Of a DNA stretch of 64,000 bases, positions 1-11,345 are shown in pieces (within the stretch, counting starts at the first letter, position 1; each line of letters starts with the position of its first letter). The notes under the pieces are model-generated. The model was given only the letters and a program-made list of their open reading frames with translations, did no database searches and had not been told where the DNA came from. Position numbers and translations under genes: made by a program. The DNA is taken from contig NZ_NPKH01000023.1 in NCBI RefSeq assembly GCF_002284535.1, positions 29,766 through 93,765 on the forward strand, given 5' to 3'. The DNA is from Mesorhizobium wenxiniae (GTDB taxonomy: Bacteria; Pseudomonadota; Alphaproteobacteria; Rhizobiales; Rhizobiaceae).

Positions 1-444
1 TGCCGCCGCCGAGGTCGCCGGCGATGCCGTTGGCCGGGTGGAAGCCGGAAATGACGCCAAGCGCGGAATAGTGGGCTTCCTGGCGCCCGCTCAGCACCTG
101 GACCTCGGTCTTGAGTACATCTTCGGCGCGCTGGATGAAATCGGGACCGTTGACCGCCTCGCGGGCGGCGGCGGTCGCCAGCACGTACATTTGCTCGGCG
201 CCGACCTGCTCGGACAGCGCGCGGAAACGCCGAAACTCCTCCATCGAGCGGGTCACCGCCTCGGGATCGAGCTTTCCGGTCGAAACGATGCCGCGACCGA
301 GGCCGGCCAGCATCTTTTCGTTGAACAGCGTGGTCGGCGAGCGCGCCAGCCCCTCATAGACGACAAGACGGATCGAGTTCGACCCGATGTCGATGATGGA
401 CAGCGGTCGGCGGTCCTGAAGCCGGCCCTGGGACGTTGAAATCA

Positions 445-445
<1 letters not shown>
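1..445 (-). CDS. ppx: Exopolyphosphatase Ppx/GppA family, N-terminal part (cut by window edge)
   Basis: 148 codons are visible and the gene runs off the left edge. The N-terminus carries the acetate/sugar kinase-Hsp70-actin fold phosphate loop IDIGSNSIRLVVYEG, and the last visible residues include DLGGG, the second phosphate-binding motif of the Ppx/GppA family. Members hydrolyse polyphosphate or pppGpp in the cytoplasm. The ATG overlaps the TGA stop of the preceding polyphosphate kinase gene by one base, so the two are probably translationally coupled. Synthesis and breakdown of polyphosphate would then be controlled together. Whether it prefers polyP or pppGpp cannot be told from this fragment. 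Confidence 0.9.
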
Positions 446-2646
<2,201 letters not shown>

Positions 2647-2695
2647 GGTTCCTGCCCGTTTCGCACCCGCTGGCCACAGCGTCGCGCGTCTTTGC

Positions 2696-2712
2696 GGACG
2701 CGCAAAGGACGC
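2696..2712. repeat. 17-bp direct repeat, copy 1
   Basis: The sequence GGACGCGCAAAGGACGC occurs here and again at 2891-2907, on either side of a palindrome, in the intergenic region between ppk and the zinc-finger gene. Function unknown. Confidence 0.6.
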
Positions 2713-2730
2713 TCTACCACTCTTAAGCTA

Positions 2731-2775
2731 GGCATGATCCCCAGCGAAACCGAATTCGGTTTTCGGGGCCATGCC
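2731..2775. repeat. 45-bp imperfect palindrome upstream of ppk
   Basis: An inverted repeat centred on GAATTC at 2752-2757. The arms begin GGCATG and end CATGCC, with the inner arms CGAAACCGAA and TTCGGTTTTCG. It resembles the small intergenic palindromes scattered in rhizobial genomes (from general knowledge). It could also act as a bidirectional terminator or a regulator site. Confidence 0.6.
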
Positions 2776-2890
2776 TTAACCGGCTTAGCTTATCCTGTGA
2801 CAGGCTTTTACGACAGTTTGATTTCATCGATCTTGCAAAGAGACAGCTTATGATCCAGATGCAATCCAGGCTACAGCGCGGCGCGCCCTT

Positions 2891-2907
2891 GGACGCGCAA
2901 AGGACGC
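2891..2907. repeat. 17-bp direct repeat, copy 2
   Basis: Second perfect copy of GGACGCGCAAAGGACGC (first copy at 2696-2712), 58 bases before the zinc-finger gene. Confidence 0.6.
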
Positions 2908-2964
2908 GGTGGAATTTTGATTTGCGCTTGATCCGGGGTCATGCGGCAGATGTAGGAGACGACG

Positions 2965-3210
2965 ATGGCAGGCGGTTCCATTCCCCATTTCCAGAACGAT
3001 GCGGGCTATGCGGCGATCGACATCGGCGTCAAGGAATTCATGTGCACCGGCGCCAACCCGCCTTTCGACCATCCCCATGTGTTTCTCGACATGGGCGACG
3101 ACAATGAAAAGGTCTGCCCCTATTGCTCGACGCTTTTTCGCTATTCGCCAAAGCTGAAGGCGACGGAAACGCAGCCTGCGGGATGCCTCTATATCCATCA
3201 GGCAGCCTGA
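2965..3210 (+). CDS. Small zinc-finger domain protein (zf-CHCC, NDUFS6-like)
   Basis: 81 residues. A single metal site is suggested by EFMCTG, followed by HPHVFLDMG and CPYCSTLF, the Cys-His-Cys-Cys order of the zf-CHCC family. That family includes the mitochondrial complex I accessory subunit NDUFS6 and short alphaproteobacterial proteins. A role in complex I or Fe-S assembly is inference from the family. A 16-base gap separates it from the FAD monooxygenase gene, so they may share a transcript. Confidence 0.85.
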   Translation: MAGGSIPHFQNDAGYAAIDIGVKEFMCTGANPPFDHPHVFLDMGDDNEKVCPYCSTLFRYSPKLKATETQPAGCLYIHQAA

Positions 3211-3226
3211 GGCGCACGCCATCCCC

Positions 3227-4453
3227 ATGGACGACACCCGGTCCCGGCAGGTCGTTATCGCCGGAGCCGGCGTCGCCGGACTGACTGCGTCGCTGGCATT
3301 TTCCGAACGCGGCTATCTGGTGCGGCTGTTCGAACAGGCGCCGCGCCTCGAAGCAGCCGGCGCCGGCATCCAGCTGTCACCCAACGCAACGCGCATCCTT
3401 CGCCAGCTCGGCGTGCTCGACCGGCTGTTGCCGGCGGCGGTGCGGCCGGAGGCGGTCGTGCTCAAGGACGCCGCCACACTGCGCGAGCTGGCGCGGGTGC
3501 CGCTTGGCGAAGAAGCCGAAAGGCGCTGGCACGCGCCCTATCTCGTCGCTCATCGGGCCGATCTGCAAGACGCGCTGATGGCGCGCCTTGCCGAACAGCC
3601 GGACATCAGTCTCGTCACCGGCGCGCGCGTCGGCGGCATCGCCGCAGGACCGCGCCATACCACGGCAACAGTCGAGATTGCCGGCAAGACGGTCGAAGCC
3701 GACGGCTTTCTGCTGATCGGCGCCGACGGCGTGTGGTCGGCTATCCGTGCTCTTGGCGGGTTTGCGGCCAAAAGCCGGTTTTCGGGCGAGCTTGCCTGGC
3801 GCGCTACGATCAGTGCAGACAGTGTCGCGGGAGAAGCGCTTGCGGCGGTCGGCGCCGCCAATTGCGTGACCGCCTTCCTGCATCCCGGTTTTCACCTCGT
3901 CACCTATCCCGTCAGCAACGGCACGGCGTTCAACCTGGCCGCCTTCACCAGGGGCGAGATCATCGCCGAGGGCTGGTCGGGCCACGCCGACCCCAACATC
4001 CTCGTCGGCGCGATGCGTGGCACGGCGGCAGCACTGGCCCGGCTTGGCGAGGATGCCGGCCCGTGGACCGCATGGCCGATCCATACGGTCGACCAGGCAC
4101 AGCCATGGACAACGCCCGCCGGCATCGCGCTGATCGGCGACGCCGCGCATGCGATGACGCCGTTTGCGGCGCAAGGCGCGGCGATGGCGATCGAGGATGT
4201 CGCAACCCTTGCAGGTTTTGTCGCCGCCTCGCCTGCCGACCCCTGGAGCGCCCTTGCCGCCTGGGAAAAGGTGCGGCGCCCGCGCATCGCCAAGGTCGCC
4301 CGCCGCGGTGCTGTCAACCGTCTCGCCTGGCACGCTTCCGGGCCGGTGGCGGTCGCGCGCAACCTGTTTCTGAGATTGCACTCTCCGGAAAGGCTCGCCG
4401 CCGATCTCGATTGGCTTTATGGCTGGCAGGTGCCGGAAACCGTCGGACACTAG
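3227..4453 (+). CDS. FAD-dependent monooxygenase (salicylate hydroxylase-like)
   Basis: 408 residues. The N-terminal Rossmann motif GAGVAG (residues 13-18) binds the ADP part of FAD. GADGVWSAIR in the middle is the DG motif, and LIGDAAHAMTPFAAQGAAMAIED (near residue 303) is the GD motif contacting the FAD ribityl chain and pyrophosphate. This order is typical of flavoprotein aromatic hydroxylases of the PHBH/salicylate hydroxylase class, which use NAD(P)H and O2. The substrate cannot be deduced, and close relatives are often only called FAD-dependent monooxygenase. Start ATG at 3227. Confidence 0.9.
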   Translation: MDDTRSRQVVIAGAGVAGLTASLAFSERGYLVRLFEQAPRLEAAGAGIQLSPNATRILRQLGVLDRLLPAAVRPEAVVLKDAATLRELARVPLGEEAERRWHAPYLVAHRADLQDALMARLAEQPDISLVTGARVGGIAAGPRHTTATVEIAGKTVEADGFLLIGADGVWSAIRALGGFAAKSRFSGELAWRATISADSVAGEALAAVGAANCVTAFLHPGFHLVTYPVSNGTAFNLAAFTRGEIIAEGWSGHADPNILVGAMRGTAAALARLGEDAGPWTAWPIHTVDQAQPWTTPAGIALIGDAAHAMTPFAAQGAAMAIEDVATLAGFVAASPADPWSALAAWEKVRRPRIAKVARRGAVNRLAWHASGPVAVARNLFLRLHSPERLAADLDWLYGWQVPETVGH

Positions 4454-4462
4454 TGCCAAGCA

Positions 4463-5148
4463 TCAATTATAAATCCGCATCGACAGGTCGAGCGAGGCCG
4501 GCAGCGGATTCCACCAGCCTGTCCGCAGGCCGGCGATACGCAGAGCCGCCGCTGTCCAGGTGTTGCAGCCAACCAGCGCGTTGAAATGGCCGTTGGCTTC
4601 GTAGAAGCGGTCGAACCTGGAATAGGCGGCATTCTCGACTGGGATGGGACCGTTCGGCCCTTGCTGGAAACTCGCGGTGATGAAGTCGAGCAGCGCCGAA
4701 AAACGCTCCTCGCTGATGTCGAAGCCGGCGACGTCGGGGTGCGGCTCGACAATGTTGGCGGCGACATCGATATGCATCACCGATGCGTCCAGTGTCAGCG
4801 CCTTCATCACCGGCACCGCCTTCAGTTCCGACCAGGTCGGCGTCTCCAGATAGAAGGCGCGGCCTCCCCAGCCGAAGACGATGTAGCGGACCCCAGCCAT
4901 GTCGTCCGGAATGCCGCCATCGACCAGGAAATGGAAGCGCTTGCGCACGTCGTCATCGACCGGAACGGCGATATCGGTGTGGATCGGATTTTTCAGCACC
5001 AGGATGTGCCTGGTGGCTACGGGATCGGCGGCGGCCGCCGGCAAGAGCGGCCGTGGAATGAATGTCCCAAAACCACGGCAAGCACGATTGCCACCACCAG
5101 AATGGCGAGAAAACGCCCAAGCTTTTTCACGAGGGACGGCTTTTTCAT
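4463..5148 (-). pseudogene. DUF2459 / TIGR02117 family protein, split by a frameshift near 5066
   Basis: The C-terminal two thirds match the TIGR02117 pattern: KNPIHTDIAVP, FGWGGRAFYLETPTW, and GCNTWTAAALRIAGLRTGWW. The natural start is the ATG at 5148 with GAGG upstream. It encodes a basic start and a hydrophobic anchor (MKKPSLVKKLGRFLAILVVA) but stops in another frame. Joining LAVVLG to GTFIPRPLLPA, as family members read, needs one extra G in the GGG run at 5066-5068. Either the gene is a one-base-deletion pseudogene or the sequence has a homopolymer error. The family is membrane-anchored and of unknown function. Confidence 0.75.
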
Positions 5149-5199
5149 GTGGGACGGCCTCGCAATCGGGGCGCAATCGCCGGCTGACGGCCCAGACGC

Positions 5200-5234
5200 A
5201 AAAGAGCCCGGCAGGATTTCGGCCGGGCTCTTTT
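5200..5234. terminator. Bidirectional rho-independent terminator
   Basis: A perfect hairpin of AAAAGAGCCCGGC and its complement, spaced by about seven bases, with A-run and T-run on the two sides. It lies just after aapP, so it probably ends the aap operon on the minus strand. Confidence 0.85.
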
Positions 5235-5251
5235 GATTCGCGTGAGAGCGA

Positions 5252-6055
5252 TCAGTGCAGGATCTGCGACAGGAACAGTTTTGTGCGCTCGTGGCGCGGA
5301 TTGTCGAAGAACTCGGCCGGCGTGTTCTGCTCGACGATCTGGCCCTGATCCATGAAGATCACCCGGTTGGCGACCTTGCGGGCAAAGCCCATCTCGTGGG
5401 TGACGCAGAGCATGGTCATGCCCTCTTCGGCGAGGCCGACCATTGTCTCCAGCACTTCCTTGATCATTTCGGGATCGAGCGCAGAGGTCGGCTCGTCGAA
5501 CAGCATGATGCGAGGGTTCATGCATAACGAGCGGGCGATGGCGACACGCTGCTGTTGGCCGCCGGAAAGCTGGCCGGGATATTTGTTGGCCTGTTCCGGG
5601 ATCTTGACGCGCGTGAGGAAGTGCATGGCGATTTCCTCGGCCTGCTTCTTCGGCGTCTTGCGCACCCAGATCGGCGCCAGCGTGCAGTTTTCCAGGATGG
5701 TCAAATGCGGGAACAGGTTGAAGTGCTGGAAAACCATGCCGACCTCGCGGCGCACTTCGTCGATCTTCTTGAGGTCGTTGGTCAATTCCTTGCCATCGAC
5801 GATGATCTTGCCCTTCTGGTGCTCTTCCAGCCGGTTGATGCAGCGGATCATCGTCGATTTGCCGGAGCCCGAAGGGCCGCAAATGACGATGCGCTCGCCG
5901 CGCATCACCTTCAGATTGATATCCTTCAGCACGTGGAATTCGCCGTACCATTTGTGCATAGCGATGATGTCGATGGCGACGTCGGTGGTGGATACCTGCA
6001 TCTTGGCGGCATTGACCTTGATCTCTTCCGCGCTGACTGCATTTTCTGTGGCCAT
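5252..6055 (-). CDS. aapP: General L-amino-acid ABC transporter, ATP-binding protein
   Basis: 267 residues. Walker [10 protein letters not shown] (residues 60-68), Q-loop region, ABC signature LSGGQQQR, Walker [15 protein letters not shown] and the switch histidine CVTHEMG are all present, so it should hydrolyse ATP. It is the last gene of an aapJ-aapQ-aapM-aapP array on the minus strand, 21 bases after aapM. By family it energises uptake of a broad range of L-amino acids across the inner membrane. The very high identity pattern of polar amino-acid ABC ATPases (GlnQ/AapP) makes the call secure. The broad substrate range is taken from characterised rhizobial Aap. Confidence 0.95.
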   Translation of the reverse strand: MATENAVSAEEIKVNAAKMQVSTTDVAIDIIAMHKWYGEFHVLKDINLKVMRGERIVICGPSGSGKSTMIRCINRLEEHQKGKIIVDGKELTNDLKKIDEVRREVGMVFQHFNLFPHLTILENCTLAPIWVRKTPKKQAEEIAMHFLTRVKIPEQANKYPGQLSGGQQQRVAIARSLCMNPRIMLFDEPTSALDPEMIKEVLETMVGLAEEGMTMLCVTHEMGFARKVANRVIFMDQGQIVEQNTPAEFFDNPRHERTKLFLSQILH

Positions 6056-6076
6056 GGAAGGTTCCCTTTTTTGTTC

Positions 6077-7234
6077 TTAGCGTTTGTAGCTGGTATCGAG
6101 CCGGCGTTCCGTGAACATCGAATAACGCGACATGCCGAAACAGAACATCCAGAAGACGAAGGCAGCGAACACCAGGCCGGACCTTGCCGTCTGCGGCGTT
6201 GCCCAGTTGGCGTCGGAAAAATTCTGTTTGACGACGCCGAGCAGGTCGAACATCGAGATGATTGAGACCAGGCTGGTGTCCTTGAACATGCCGATGAAGG
6301 TATTGACTATGCCGGGAATGACCAGCTTCAACGCCTGCGGCAGCACTATCAGGCCCATCTTCTGCCAGTAGCCGAGGCCGAGCGAATCCGCACCCTCATA
6401 CTGGCCCTTGGGGATCGCCTGCAGGCCGCCGCGCACCACTTCGGCCATATAGGCAGCGGCAAACAGCGAGACACCGATCAGCGCCCTCAGGAACTTGTCG
6501 AAGGTGACGCCGGCCGGCAGGAACAGCGGCAGCATGACGCTGGCCATGAACAGGACGGTGATCAGCGGGATGCCCCGCACCGTCTCGATGAAGATGACGC
6601 ACAGCATCTTGACGATCGGCATCTTCGATCGCCGCCCCAGCGCCAGCACAATGCCGATCGGCAGCGACACGGCAATGCCGACGAAGGACAGGGTGAGCGT
6701 CACCAGAAGCCCGCCCCATAGCGGGGTTTCGACATGCGGCAGGCCGAACACGCCGCCAACCAGCAGGATGAAAGCAACGATCGGCAGCGCCCCGAAGAAT
6801 AAGATTGCGTTCAGCCCCTTGCGCGGCACCTTCGGGATGAGCAGCGGCACCAGAAGCGCCACGAACAGGATGGCGACGAGGATCGGCCGCCAGCGCTCAT
6901 CGATCGGATAGCGGCCGAACATGAACTGGCCGAATTTGGCGTTGACGAAGGCCCAGCAGGCGCCCGACCAACCATCCGGCTGGATGCCGCCCTGCGCCAC
7001 CGTGGCGCAGAACGTACGGTCGGTGCCGGTCCATTGGGCGTTGATGAGAGCCCAGCTGATCAGTTGCGGCAGGATCATCGCGACCAGCACGATGCCGATG
7101 ATGGTCAGGATCGTGTCGCCGGTCGACGCAATCAGGTTTTTGCGTATCCAGGCGCCCAGACCGCGCTCACTTGCTGGCGCCGACTGTGCCAGCGCCATTT
7201 CGACGCGGACGAAGGAAAGGTCGTGCTCCTGCAT
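6077..7234 (-). CDS. aapM: General L-amino-acid ABC transporter, permease AapM
   Basis: 385 residues, long for a His/Glu-type permease, as expected for AapM. It has several hydrophobic segments and a C-terminal BPD_transp_1 core ([32 protein letters not shown]). The EAA-like loop [23 protein letters not shown] contacts the ATPase. It follows aapQ after four bases, and both permeases should form a heterodimeric channel with AapP. Confidence 0.95.
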   Translation of the reverse strand: MQEHDLSFVRVEMALAQSAPASERGLGAWIRKNLIASTGDTILTIIGIVLVAMILPQLISWALINAQWTGTDRTFCATVAQGGIQPDGWSGACWAFVNAKFGQFMFGRYPIDERWRPILVAILFVALLVPLLIPKVPRKGLNAILFFGALPIVAFILLVGGVFGLPHVETPLWGGLLVTLTLSFVGIAVSLPIGIVLALGRRSKMPIVKMLCVIFIETVRGIPLITVLFMASVMLPLFLPAGVTFDKFLRALIGVSLFAAAYMAEVVRGGLQAIPKGQYEGADSLGLGYWQKMGLIVLPQALKLVIPGIVNTFIGMFKDTSLVSIISMFDLLGVVKQNFSDANWATPQTARSGLVFAAFVFWMFCFGMSRYSMFTERRLDTSYKR

Positions 7235-7238
7235 GTCG

Positions 7239-8426
7239 CTACCTCTCCACCAGCGCCATTCTGGCGTTGACCACGTTCATGATCGCCGACGTCAACAGGC
7301 TGAGCGCGAGATAGACCACCATCATGATCAGCACGCACTCGATCGCCTGGCCGGTCTGGTTCAGCACCGTGCCGGTCGTCGCCGTCAGGTCCGGGTAGCC
7401 GATGGCGATGGCCAGCGACGAGTTCTTGGTCAGGTTCAGATACTGGCTGGTCAGCGGCGGAATGACGATGCGCATGGCTTGCGGAATGACGACAAGCCGC
7501 AGAATCGAGCCCGGCCGCAGCCCGAGGGCACCGGCTGCCTCGGTCTGCCCCTTACTGACGCCCATGATGCCGGCCCGCACGATTTCGGCGATGAAGGCGG
7601 CCGTATAGAAGGACAGCGCCAAATAGAGCGACAGGAACTCCGGCTTGACCTGAAAGCCGCCGGTCAGGTTGAAGGTCGATTGCTTTGGATAATCGAAGCT
7701 CAGCGGGAAGCCGCTCAGCGCATAGGCCAGCAACGGCAAGCCGATGATCAAAGCCGCCGATGTCCAGAACACAGGGAATTGCTGGCCGGTCGCCATCTGC
7801 CGCTGACGCGCCTTGCGGGCGACGAACCACGCCATGGCGATGCCGAGAAGCAGAGCAACCAGGATCAGCCAGGAGCCTTCGCCCCACACGGCGCGCGGAA
7901 AATAAAAGCCACGTTGGTTGAGAAAGGAACTGAACGGCAAATTGATGCTCTCGCGCGGCGCCGGCAGCACCGAAAGCACGCCTGAATACCAGAAGAAGAT
8001 GACCAGCAGCGGCGGGATGTTGCGGAAGACCTCGACATAGACCGTGCAGATCTTGCGGATCAGCCAGTTGTGCGAAAGTCGGCCGACGCCGAGGATAAAG
8101 CCGATTATGGTCGCGGTGATGATGCCGGAGACGGCAACGATGAGCGTGTTGATGAAGCCGACCAGAATGGCGCGGCCATAGGTGGAATCCGACGAGTAGG
8201 CGATGGCGCTGTCACTAATGTCGAAGCCGGCGCGGCCCCTGAGGAAACCGAAGCCTGATGCAATGCGCAGGCGCGTCAGATTGTCGATGGTGTTTTGGAC
8301 GATCCACCAAACCAACGCCACCAGCACGATGACGACCACCGCCTGGAAGAATATGCCGCGGACCTTCGGATCGTTGATGAAGGAGCCGCTTCTTGGCTCC
8401 TCGCGAAGAATTTCCTGCGATGCCAT
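7239..8426 (-). CDS. aapQ: General L-amino-acid ABC transporter, permease AapQ
   Basis: 395 residues with the long, family-typical insertion between the first and the core membrane segments. The permease core contains [20 protein letters not shown] and the coupling loop ISKGQ-like segment [16 protein letters not shown]. It partners AapM. Start ATG at 8426. A strong hairpin (8451-8477) lies between aapJ and this gene and may lower its expression relative to the binding protein. Confidence 0.95.
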   Translation of the reverse strand: MASQEILREEPRSGSFINDPKVRGIFFQAVVVIVLVALVWWIVQNTIDNLTRLRIASGFGFLRGRAGFDISDSAIAYSSDSTYGRAILVGFINTLIVAVSGIITATIIGFILGVGRLSHNWLIRKICTVYVEVFRNIPPLLVIFFWYSGVLSVLPAPRESINLPFSSFLNQRGFYFPRAVWGEGSWLILVALLLGIAMAWFVARKARQRQMATGQQFPVFWTSAALIIGLPLLAYALSGFPLSFDYPKQSTFNLTGGFQVKPEFLSLYLALSFYTAAFIAEIVRAGIMGVSKGQTEAAGALGLRPGSILRLVVIPQAMRIVIPPLTSQYLNLTKNSSLAIAIGYPDLTATTGTVLNQTGQAIECVLIMMVVYLALSLLTSAIMNVVNARMALVER

Positions 8427-8450
8427 TCGACCATCCCCTGGAAAGAGAAA

Positions 8451-8477
8451 CCGGAAGGCAGACGATCTGCCTTCCGG
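8451..8477 (-). promoter_or_regulatory. Perfect 12-bp hairpin between aapJ and aapQ
   Basis: CCGGAAGGCAGA, a three-base loop, then its exact complement TCTGCCTTCCGG. There is no T-run, so it is better seen as an mRNA-stabilising or attenuating intercistronic hairpin than as a full terminator. Such elements often raise binding-protein levels over permeases. Confidence 0.75.
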
Positions 8478-8489
8478 ATCACATTTCGG

Positions 8490-9518
8490 TCAGCGGATCG
8501 GCGGAGAGTACTGCAGGCCGCCCTTGGTCCACAACGCGTTGATGCCGCGCGCGATCTTGAGCGGGCTGCCCGAACCGACATTGCGTTCGAACATTTCGCC
8601 ATAGTTGCCGACAGCCTTGACGATGTTGACCACCCAGTCATTGGAGACACCGAGATCGGTGCCGATCTTGGTGTCGGGCTCAGTTCCGAGCACGCGCTTG
8701 ATCTCCGGGTTGTCCGAGTTCTTCATCTCGTCGACATTGGCCTTGGTGATGCCGAGTTCCTCGGCCTGGAGCAACGCGAAATAAGTCCACTTGACGATGT
8801 GGTACCACTGGTCGTCACCCTGACGCACGGCCGGTCCAAGCGGTTCTTTTGAGATGATCTCGGGCAGCACAACGTGGTCGGCCGGGGCGCCAAGCGTCAG
8901 GCGGATACCGTAGAGACCCGACTGGTCGGTGGTGTAGACATCGCAGCGGCCGGCGTCATAGGCGGCGTTGACCTCTTCCAGCTTTTCGAAGACGACCGGG
9001 TTGTACTCCATCTTGTTCGACTTGAAGTAGTCGGCGAGGTTGAGCTCGGTCGTGGTCCCGCTCTGCACGCAGACCGCCGCGCCTGAAAGCTGCAGCGCGG
9101 AGTTCACGCCCGGCAGCTTCTTGGCGTTGATCATGAAGCCCTGGCCGTCATAGTAGGTGATACCGACAAAGTTCAGGCCGAGCGCTGTGTCGCGGTTGAT
9201 GGTCCAGGTGGTGTTGCGCGACAGGACGTCGATCTCGCCGGACTGCAACGCGGTGAAGCGTTCCTTGGCGCTGAGCGGCGTGAACTTGACCTTGGTGCCA
9301 TCGCCGAAAACGGCGGCCGCGACAGCGCGGCAGAAATCCGCATCGATGCCTTGCCAGTCGCCCTTGTCGTCCGGCGCCGAGAAGCCGGCCAGACCGGTCG
9401 AGACGCCGCATTGGATGAAGCCCTTGGCCTTGACGTCGTCGAGCGTGGCCGCCGACGCGGCCGAAGCCACCAACCCAAGCGCGGCGGCGCCCAGAATGCC
9501 GATTGCAATGTGTTTCAT
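8490..9518 (-). CDS. aapJ: General L-amino-acid ABC transporter, periplasmic binding protein
   Basis: 342 residues from the ATG at 9518. This start is chosen because it opens a clean signal peptide (MKHIAIGILGAAALGLVASA, then SAA|T). The mature part has the SBP_bac_3 pattern: FIQCGVSTGLAGFS, WQGIDADFCRAVAAAVFG, FTALQSGEIDVLSRNTTWT. It binds amino acids in the periplasm and delivers them to AapQM. It is the first gene of the operon, whose promoter must lie in the region up to metC. Confidence 0.95.
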   Translation of the reverse strand: MKHIAIGILGAAALGLVASAASAATLDDVKAKGFIQCGVSTGLAGFSAPDDKGDWQGIDADFCRAVAAAVFGDGTKVKFTPLSAKERFTALQSGEIDVLSRNTTWTINRDTALGLNFVGITYYDGQGFMINAKKLPGVNSALQLSGAAVCVQSGTTTELNLADYFKSNKMEYNPVVFEKLEEVNAAYDAGRCDVYTTDQSGLYGIRLTLGAPADHVVLPEIISKEPLGPAVRQGDDQWYHIVKWTYFALLQAEELGITKANVDEMKNSDNPEIKRVLGTEPDTKIGTDLGVSNDWVVNIVKAVGNYGEMFERNVGSGSPLKIARGINALWTKGGLQYSPPIR

Positions 9519-9962
9519 AACCCACAGACCCTTTTCTGTTTTTTTCAGGCGAACCTGACTTTTTCCGTGTGAACGCAGCTTCCCGTTCCGGCCCATTCCC
9601 GGAACCCCGCATCGCAACCGACGCGCTGCCTCCCATTCACGAACTGCATCGAAGGCGATTATTTCAGTGAGGTCAAGGGAAATGACCTAAACCGAAAGAG
9701 TTTGAAAACCAATTGCCGCAAATGCCTGAATTGCAGACAAACGCGCTTGGAAACTAGCCAGCCGTGCGAACAAAGCCGGCAAAGCCCGGTCAACGCAAAT
9801 CGGGGGCTGGGCCGGCAAAACCCGTCGCTCGGATTTACGGCCCATGACTGACTTGTCGTGCGATAATTGGCATATCCAAAGTCCGCCGGCTGGCGGGTGG
9901 CGAACGGTTGCGCGGCCAATGCCGCCGCACTATGGCTAGCGCTTCATCAGAGGCGAAGCGCA
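9519..9962. other. Divergent intergenic region between aapJ and metC
   Basis: 444 bases without a convincing gene. It must carry the divergent promoters of the aap operon and metC. I see no clear sigma-54 element or strong -35/-10 pair by eye. The metC ribosome site GAGGCGAAG is at its right end. Confidence 0.5.
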
Positions 9963-11132
9963 ATGGCAAAAGACGGCAACGAAATGGGCATCAACACGCG
10001 GCTTGCCCATTCGGGCAACAATCCGCACGACTATTTCGGCTTCGTCAATCCGCCGGTCGTGCATGCCTCGACCGTGCTCTATCCCAACGCGGCGACGATG
10101 GCGGCACGCAGCCAGAAATACACCTACGGAACGCGCGGCACGCCGACCACCGACGCGCTTGCCGGCGCGATCGACGCGCTCGAAGGCTCGGCCGGCACGA
10201 TCCTGGTGCCCTCGGGCCTGGCGGCGGTGACGGTGCCGCTGCTCGCCTTCCTGTCGGCGGGCGACCATGTCCTGATCGTCGATTCCGTCTATCACCCGAC
10301 CCGCAATTTCGCCGACACGATGCTGAAACGGCTGGGCGTCGAGGTTGAGTACTACGATCCGCATGTCGGTGCCGGTATAGCGGCGCTGATCAAGCCCAAC
10401 ACCAGGGTCGTGTTCACCGAATCGCCGGCCTCCAACACGTTCGAGGTGCAGGACATACCGGCCATCGCCAGCGCGGCACACGCCGCAGGCGCGATCGTCA
10501 TGATGGATAACACCTGGGCGACGCCGCTCTACTTCCGCCCGCTCGACTACGGCGTCGACATCTCGATCCATGCGGCGACAAAATACCCGGCTGGCCATTC
10601 CGATGTGCTGCTCGGCACCGCGTCGGCCAACAAGGCCTGCTGGAAACAGCTTTGCGAGACGTTCTACACGATGGGCTGCTGCGCCGGGCCCGACGATGTC
10701 TATCAGGTGCTGCGCGGCCTGCGCACCATGGGCGTGCGCCTCGACCACCATCAGCGCAGCGCACTGGCCATAGGCGCCTGGCTGGAGGGCCAGCCGGGCG
10801 TGGCGCGCGTGCTGCATCCAGCGCTTGCCAGCCACCCCGATCACGCTCTCTGGAAGCGCGACTTCTGCGGCTCGAGCGGCATTTTTTCGATCGTCCTCAA
10901 GGGCGGCGGCCAGAAACAGCAGCATGCCTTCCTCGATGCGCTCAGGATATTCGGCCTTGGCTATTCCTGGGGCGGCTATGAGAGCCTTGCCGTGCCGGTG
11001 TTCCTCGGCGACCGCGTCGTCGCCAAGGGCCCTTATGACGGCCCGCTCGTCCGCTTGCAGATCGGGCTTGAAGACGTCGACGACCTGAAAGCCGATCTGG
11101 CGCGCGGCCTCGCTGCGGCGGCGGCTGCTTGA
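9963..11132 (+). CDS. metC: Cystathionine beta-lyase
   Basis: 389 residues, Cys/Met metabolism PLP enzyme. Start ATG at 9963, nine bases after a GAGG ribosome site; longer in-frame starts lack one. The PLP lysine is K207 in IHAATKYPAGHSD. YTYGTRGTPTTDALAGAI is the substrate and dimer region, and DNTWATPLYFRPLDYGVDI binds PLP. The DNTWATP variant and the C-terminal GYSWGGYESL are typical of alphaproteobacterial MetC, which splits cystathionine into homocysteine, pyruvate and ammonia. A C-S lyase role on other thioethers is possible. Confidence 0.92.
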   Translation: MAKDGNEMGINTRLAHSGNNPHDYFGFVNPPVVHASTVLYPNAATMAARSQKYTYGTRGTPTTDALAGAIDALEGSAGTILVPSGLAAVTVPLLAFLSAGDHVLIVDSVYHPTRNFADTMLKRLGVEVEYYDPHVGAGIAALIKPNTRVVFTESPASNTFEVQDIPAIASAAHAAGAIVMMDNTWATPLYFRPLDYGVDISIHAATKYPAGHSDVLLGTASANKACWKQLCETFYTMGCCAGPDDVYQVLRGLRTMGVRLDHHQRSALAIGAWLEGQPGVARVLHPALASHPDHALWKRDFCGSSGIFSIVLKGGGQKQQHAFLDALRIFGLGYSWGGYESLAVPVFLGDRVVAKGPYDGPLVRLQIGLEDVDDLKADLARGLAAAAAA

Positions 11133-11153
11133 GCGACGGCAGGGTCTTCCAAC

Positions 11154-11247
11154 AGGCGCATCCTCGGCCTGATCACGCAGACCGATCTGCTGGCCGCAAC
11201 GGCGCGCGCAAGCTGCAGACAAGCTGCTGGTCGAAGCGGTAGCGTAG
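11154..11247 (+). pseudogene. Remnant of a CBS-domain (HPP-family-like) gene
   Basis: The plus strand reads RILGLITQTDLLAA, the end of a CBS motif. After a small frame change it reads DKLLVEAVA and a stop. No start or upstream part remains. It looks like the last 30 codons of an HPP/CBS membrane protein left behind between metC and the sigma gene. Confidence 0.5.
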
Positions 11248-11270
11248 TCGGGCCGCCGGGAAAAATGTTC

Positions 11271-11300
11271 GGGAACCTTTTCTCGGTTAGCCCGTCCAAT
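11271..11300 (+). promoter_or_regulatory. ECF-type promoter of the sigma factor gene
   Basis: GGGAAC (11271-11276), 18 bases, then TCCAAT (11295-11300), 46 bases before the sigma gene ATG. The same two hexamers with the same spacing precede the DUF4142 gene (12043-12072). The -35 is the canonical GGAAC of ECF sigma factors, so autoregulation is likely (inference). Confidence 0.65.
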
Positions 11301-11345
11301 GTTTCGATCGGAGGATTTGCTTCCGGTCAGGAGATTGGGCTCGCG

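Noticed and set aside
9540..9960. Sigma-54 promoter for the aap operon
   Set aside because: No GG-N10-GC element with acceptable flanks found by eye on the minus strand.
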